Below are positions 6,973-8,980 of a DNA stretch of 8,980 nucleotides, piece by piece (the first letter of the stretch is position 1; each line of letters starts with the position of its first letter). The stretch lies in NCBI GenBank assembly GCA_003136915.1, contig PLEB01000402.1:1-8980 (forward strand), given 5' to 3'. Source of the DNA: Chitinophagaceae bacterium. Its GTDB lineage: Bacteria > Bacteroidota > Bacteroidia > Chitinophagales > Chitinophagaceae. The notes under the pieces were generated by a model. The model was not told the origin of the DNA and did no database searches. It was given only the letters and a program-made list of their open reading frames with translations. The translations under genes and the position numbers were made by a program.

Positions 6973-7284
6973 ATGGGATTTGAACAATACCATGAACCCG
7001 TCTCCGAGCTTTCTCCGGAAGTTCGCACGTTTGCCCGGATGATCGCATCTCTCGGTGAAGAAGCGGAGGCCATCAACTGGTATGAACAAAGAATTTCGGT
7101 GGAAAAGGATAAAGCGGCCAGGGCAGTCATGCAGGATGCGCAAAAAGAAGAATTTAAACATTTCGGAATGGATTTGGAATTCTTATTGAGAAAAAAGCCT
7201 GTCTGGAAAGAAATTCTTGAGGGAATTCTATTTAAAAAAGGTGATATCACAAAACTGGCCGATAAATCGGAAGAAAAAGCCTAG
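6973..7284 (+). CDS. Encapsulated-ferritin (EncFtn)-like ferroxidase, without visible shell-targeting tail
   Basis: A 103-residue, mostly helical ferritin-like protein, with no signal peptide. It matches the encapsulated ferritin of Rhodospirillum rubrum as I recall it: EEAEAINWYEQR (29-40), EE..H..MDLEFLLR (59-73), then W (78) and a KKGDIT stretch (88-93). Residues Glu29, Glu30, Glu32, Trp36, Tyr37, Glu60 and His63 correspond one to one, all with the same offset of two, to the known EncFtn residues Glu31, Glu32, Glu34, Trp38, Tyr39, Glu62 and His65. Glu32, Glu62 and His65 are the iron ligands at the dimer interface. EncFtn forms ring decamers that oxidise Fe(II) but need an encapsulin cage to store iron. 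Here the C-terminus is LADKSEEKA, with no Gly-Ser-Leu-type targeting peptide, and no encapsulin gene follows. The upstream SOD may share its transcript. Confidence 0.78.
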   Translation: MGFEQYHEPVSELSPEVRTFARMIASLGEEAEAINWYEQRISVEKDKAARAVMQDAQKEEFKHFGMDLEFLLRKKPVWKEILEGILFKKGDITKLADKSEEKA

Positions 7285-7352
7285 AACGCTCAATGCATAA
7301 CGTCTCGCCCCCAGTAGCGAAAGGAGGTTGAAAGCTCGGGGTATTTATTAAT

Positions 7353-7502
7353 ATGATCTATATCCTTTTTACATGGATTTATATCACTGCCATCAATTAC
7401 AGTATCGGCAGTTTCATTCACTCGGTAATCAGCAGGTTTAACGAACCTAAAAATCAGCCTCGTGAAATTTCAGGAATCGGCAATCATGGTGATGGCGGCT
7501 GA
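7353..7502 (+). pseudogene. Possible N-terminal fragment of a LIC_10190-like membrane protein
   Basis: A 49-codon frame starting at ATG 7353. Residues 2-24 are hydrophobic and aromatic (MIYILFTWIYITAINYSIGS), followed by a basic/polar stretch and a Gly-rich end at TGA 7500-7502. It overlaps the next reading frame (7462-8136) in a different frame. The opening resembles, from memory, the first membrane segment of LIC_10190-type proteins, whose full length is several hundred residues. I therefore read it as the stump of a larger gene that lost its middle, but it could be a genuine single-pass small protein or chance. An AAAGGAGGT sequence lies at 7319-7327, too far upstream (25 bases) to act as a normal ribosome-binding site for this start. 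Confidence 0.35.
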
Positions 7503-8136
7503 TCCCACACAATCCTATGGCCGGCCCTTTGCTGAATCTGTGCTACAATGGTTCCCTAAATGGTTTCCACGGCAAACTATATTTCAGAAAACCTTTTTCC
7601 TGAGTACGATAACGGCAACACTGGCATTTGTAGTGATGGGCATTACGATGATGATCAGGCAGGGCATCGGTTTTTTTAGTAAATACCTTTTTCATATTAT
7701 TTTGGCGGCCACAGGAGTTTGCGGAATCAGCCTCTGGTTATTGAAAGGGCCGGATTTCAGATTCGGCTACGGGTTTATGAGTATCTATTGTATTTTTTTT
7801 CTGGCGATCCTTTTGAATTATTTCCTTAAAAAAAAATTGCAGATTGTAGGATGGTTCGCTGCGGTATTCATGGGTTCCATCGGATTATTTTATTACGCGC
7901 GCGAATTGATCGTGGTCAACAAAATCCTTTTGAAACCACCTATTCCATACCAGATGCCTGAAGAAATGACCGAAGCCCATTTTCCAGATGGGACTATTGT
8001 ATATATCGTTAAACATGACGATTCTTGGAATGCTCCCCTGCCGGTGGCAAATGAAAATGAATTCAAGGAATTGAACCCGTCAAAGATTGGGGTATCTATT
8101 CAAGAGGGATTTTATTGCGGGAGATCCAGGCCCTGA
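7462..8136 (+). CDS. Multi-pass membrane protein, probably C-terminal part of a LIC_10190-type protein
   Basis: From the GTG at 7462 the frame gives 224 residues; ATG at 7486 or 7492 are equally possible starts (216 or 214 residues). Four membrane segments are visible at about 46-66, 72-94, 101-121 and 127-147, then a soluble tail of about 75 residues. WLLKGPDFRFGYGF (92-105) resembles the W...APDPRFG.GF motif I associate with the C-terminal half of LIC_10190-family proteins. The tail HDDSWNAPLPVANENEFKEL (185-204) resembles their CW..PLPC ending, with both Cys positions changed. These proteins are usually much longer, so this is either a 5'-truncated remnant, with 7353-7502 as the lost start, or a short variant. 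The coding strand has an 8-T run (7793-7800) and a 9-A run (7828-7836). No function is assigned. It converges with the minus-strand gene 33 bases away. Confidence 0.6.
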   Translation: MKFQESAIMVMAADPTQSYGRPFAESVLQWFPKWFPRQTIFQKTFFLSTITATLAFVVMGITMMIRQGIGFFSKYLFHIILAATGVCGISLWLLKGPDFRFGYGFMSIYCIFFLAILLNYFLKKKLQIVGWFAAVFMGSIGLFYYARELIVVNKILLKPPIPYQMPEEMTEAHFPDGTIVYIVKHDDSWNAPLPVANENEFKELNPSKIGVSIQEGFYCGRSRP

Positions 8137-8169
8137 GTTGAGCTGTGCCGGCAAATGTCGCATCATTCA

Positions 8170-8745
8170 TCACAAATTGAAAATGGCTCCCAGACCATAT
8201 AGATTTGATTTGCTGATATCCAGGGTTTTCATATAGGAAAAACGAATTTCTATATTTTTTGAGCGCCTGCCCACAGCGATTCGGAAGCCCAGGTTACCTA
8301 CCGGACCAAAGCCTGCAACCTTGTAAGAATAATTATTACCGTAAAGATCGGTTGCCTGATTTGAACTCGCGTGGTAGCCAAAACCGCCGCCCGCAAAGAA
8401 GCCGAACCGGCTTGCTGTTTCTTTACCTGATCCTGCACCAACATTGAAATTGAGTATCAGCGGCGCGTCAACCATTAATCCGATATTACCAGTTTCTCCT
8501 CCATAAGTTGAATACGAGTAAGATCCTGATAAACCTGCGCTTAATGGAATGCCGACTGAAAGAGAGGTATTATCCGTTTCCATGAAACTAACCTTGGGTG
8601 AATAAGTGAACCCCCCCGTGACAGCCGTGCTATAGCCCGGTGATGCCTGAACGAAAGTAACAATTCCGAACCCGTGCATAAAGGTTTGAGAAAAGGTTAA
8701 TTGGGAAAAGATTACAGCAAGGGCTGTGATAACGATGTTTTTCAT
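8170..8745 (-). CDS. Small exported beta-barrel-like outer-membrane protein
   Basis: A 191-residue protein read from the ATG at 8745. The same frame continues open upstream to an ATG at 8949, but starting at 8745 places a clean signal peptide at the N-terminus (MKNIVITALAVIFSQLTFS, probable cut before Gln20), which decides the start. The mature part has alternating hydrophobic/aromatic strands rich in Gly, Ser and Tyr (for example residues 37-55, 61-79, 85-105, 113-125, 139-157 and 164-171) and ends in AIFNL, as expected for an 8-strand-like barrel. I do not recognise a named family. Charge is low and loops such as 127-140 are short and polar. A run of seven G on the coding strand (8611-8617) encodes Gly-Gly in a loop/strand. 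It is divergent from the partial gene at 8941. Confidence 0.75.
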   Translation of the reverse strand: MKNIVITALAVIFSQLTFSQTFMHGFGIVTFVQASPGYSTAVTGGFTYSPKVSFMETDNTSLSVGIPLSAGLSGSYSYSTYGGETGNIGLMVDAPLILNFNVGAGSGKETASRFGFFAGGGFGYHASSNQATDLYGNNYSYKVAGFGPVGNLGFRIAVGRRSKNIEIRFSYMKTLDISKSNLYGLGAIFNL

Positions 8746-8877
8746 AACAGGCTGAGGTTTAGGGGTAAAATCGCTATTTGAAAACGGTGATGGCCGGGGT
8801 TTATTGTCTGCTTGGGGGCCGATTCTCTCCCATCCAGCGGGTAGCAATTTCTGCATAAAATGGCTAAAAGAAGCACA

Positions 8878-8906
8878 TTGAAATTTCCACAGATAATCTA
8901 TTTTTA
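8878..8906 (+). promoter_or_regulatory. Putative promoter for the gene at 8941
   Basis: TTG at 8878-8880 and TATTTTTA at 8899-8906 are 18 bases apart, within the usual Bacteroidota -33/-7 spacing. The -7 element differs from TAnnTTTG only in its last base. It sits 34 bases before the ATG at 8941, giving a short leader. It lies in the 195-bp divergent gap 8746-8940; I found no comparable motif pointing at the minus-strand gene. Confidence 0.4.
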
Positions 8907-8940
8907 TACTTCTGCAAAACCCAAAACAGCTATAAATACC

Positions 8941-8980
8941 ATGAAACAATTGCTGCTTGCCGCTTTCGCCCTAATTTTTC
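8941..8980 (+). CDS. Start of an exported protein (cut by window end)
   Basis: Only 13 codons are inside the window: ATG followed by Lys-Gln and a hydrophobic run (MKQLLLAAFALIF). This is the n- and h-region of a signal peptide. Support comes from the promoter-like elements at 8878-8906 and from the divergent layout with another exported protein. Both start with Met-Lys and a similar hydrophobic core, so they may be related or co-regulated envelope proteins. The product cannot be named. Confidence 0.6.
   Translation, partial: MKQLLLAAFALIF

Noticed and set aside
7285..7461. Degenerate encapsulin shell gene after the EncFtn-like gene
   Set aside because: No frame in this stretch gives encapsulin-like sequence, and the space is far too short for a shell protein of about 270 residues.
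7793..7836. T8 and A9 runs in the 7462-8136 gene as phase-variation switches
   Set aside because: Such runs are common in AT-rich membrane-protein genes, the frame is open through both, and one sequence cannot show length variation.
8611..8617. Seven-base C/G run in the barrel protein gene as a phase-variable tract
   Set aside because: The tract is short, encodes Gly-Gly in frame, and there is no evidence of slippage in a single read of the locus.
8746..8949. Upstream extension of the minus-strand barrel protein to an ATG at 8949 (259 residues)
   Set aside because: The extra 68 residues are not signal-like and would bury a clear signal peptide that starts at 8745; they would also overlap the start of the gene at 8941.

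Overview
The window looks like chromosomal DNA of a Bacteroidota bacterium, most likely from the Chitinophagales/Chitinophagaceae area. The reasons are: almost no Shine-Dalgarno sequences in front of the genes; at least one exact TAnnTTTG (-7) promoter element; an exported protein whose signal peptide probably ends just before a Gln, as is common in this phylum; a NagB deaminase fused to a PIG-L/LmbE domain; and what looks like a remnant of a LIC_10190-type membrane protein. The placement is inferred from these features, not from a database match.

Layout. 1-202: an intergenic region with 7-bp AT-rich tandem repeats around a small GC-rich hairpin. 203-2107: two-domain glucosamine-6-phosphate deaminase/PIG-L deacetylase-like protein. 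2112-2183: a perfect 20-bp inverted repeat, itself built of 7-bp units. 2198-2839: sphingomyelin-synthase-like (PAP2_C) membrane phosphotransferase with a TTG start. 2840-3100: a promoter-bearing gap. 3101-5970: a close-packed run of three plus-strand genes, a PhyH-type Fe(II)/2-oxoglutarate dioxygenase, a classical SDR and a DUF1343/NamZ-type exo-N-acetylmuramidase. 6136-6897: a superoxide dismutase with a Tat leader. 6973-7284: a small encapsulated-ferritin (EncFtn)-like ferroxidase. 7353-8136: two overlapping reading frames that read like the start and the end of one larger membrane protein. 8170-8745 (minus): a small beta-barrel-like exported protein. 8941-8980: the first 13 codons of another exported protein, cut off by the window edge.

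How the genes may fit together. NagB-PIG-L and NamZ both belong to amino-sugar and peptidoglycan-sugar salvage. The SMS-like enzyme, the dioxygenase and the SDR could modify lipids, and sphingolipids are typical of this group, but no pathway can be proven from sequence alone. SOD and the EncFtn-like protein form an oxidative-stress/iron pair. The most unusual item is the EncFtn-like protein: it keeps the whole ferroxidase residue set but has neither an encapsulin shell gene beside it nor a recognisable C-terminal shell-targeting tail. The second is the recurrence of 7-bp-period repeats at three separate gene boundaries.
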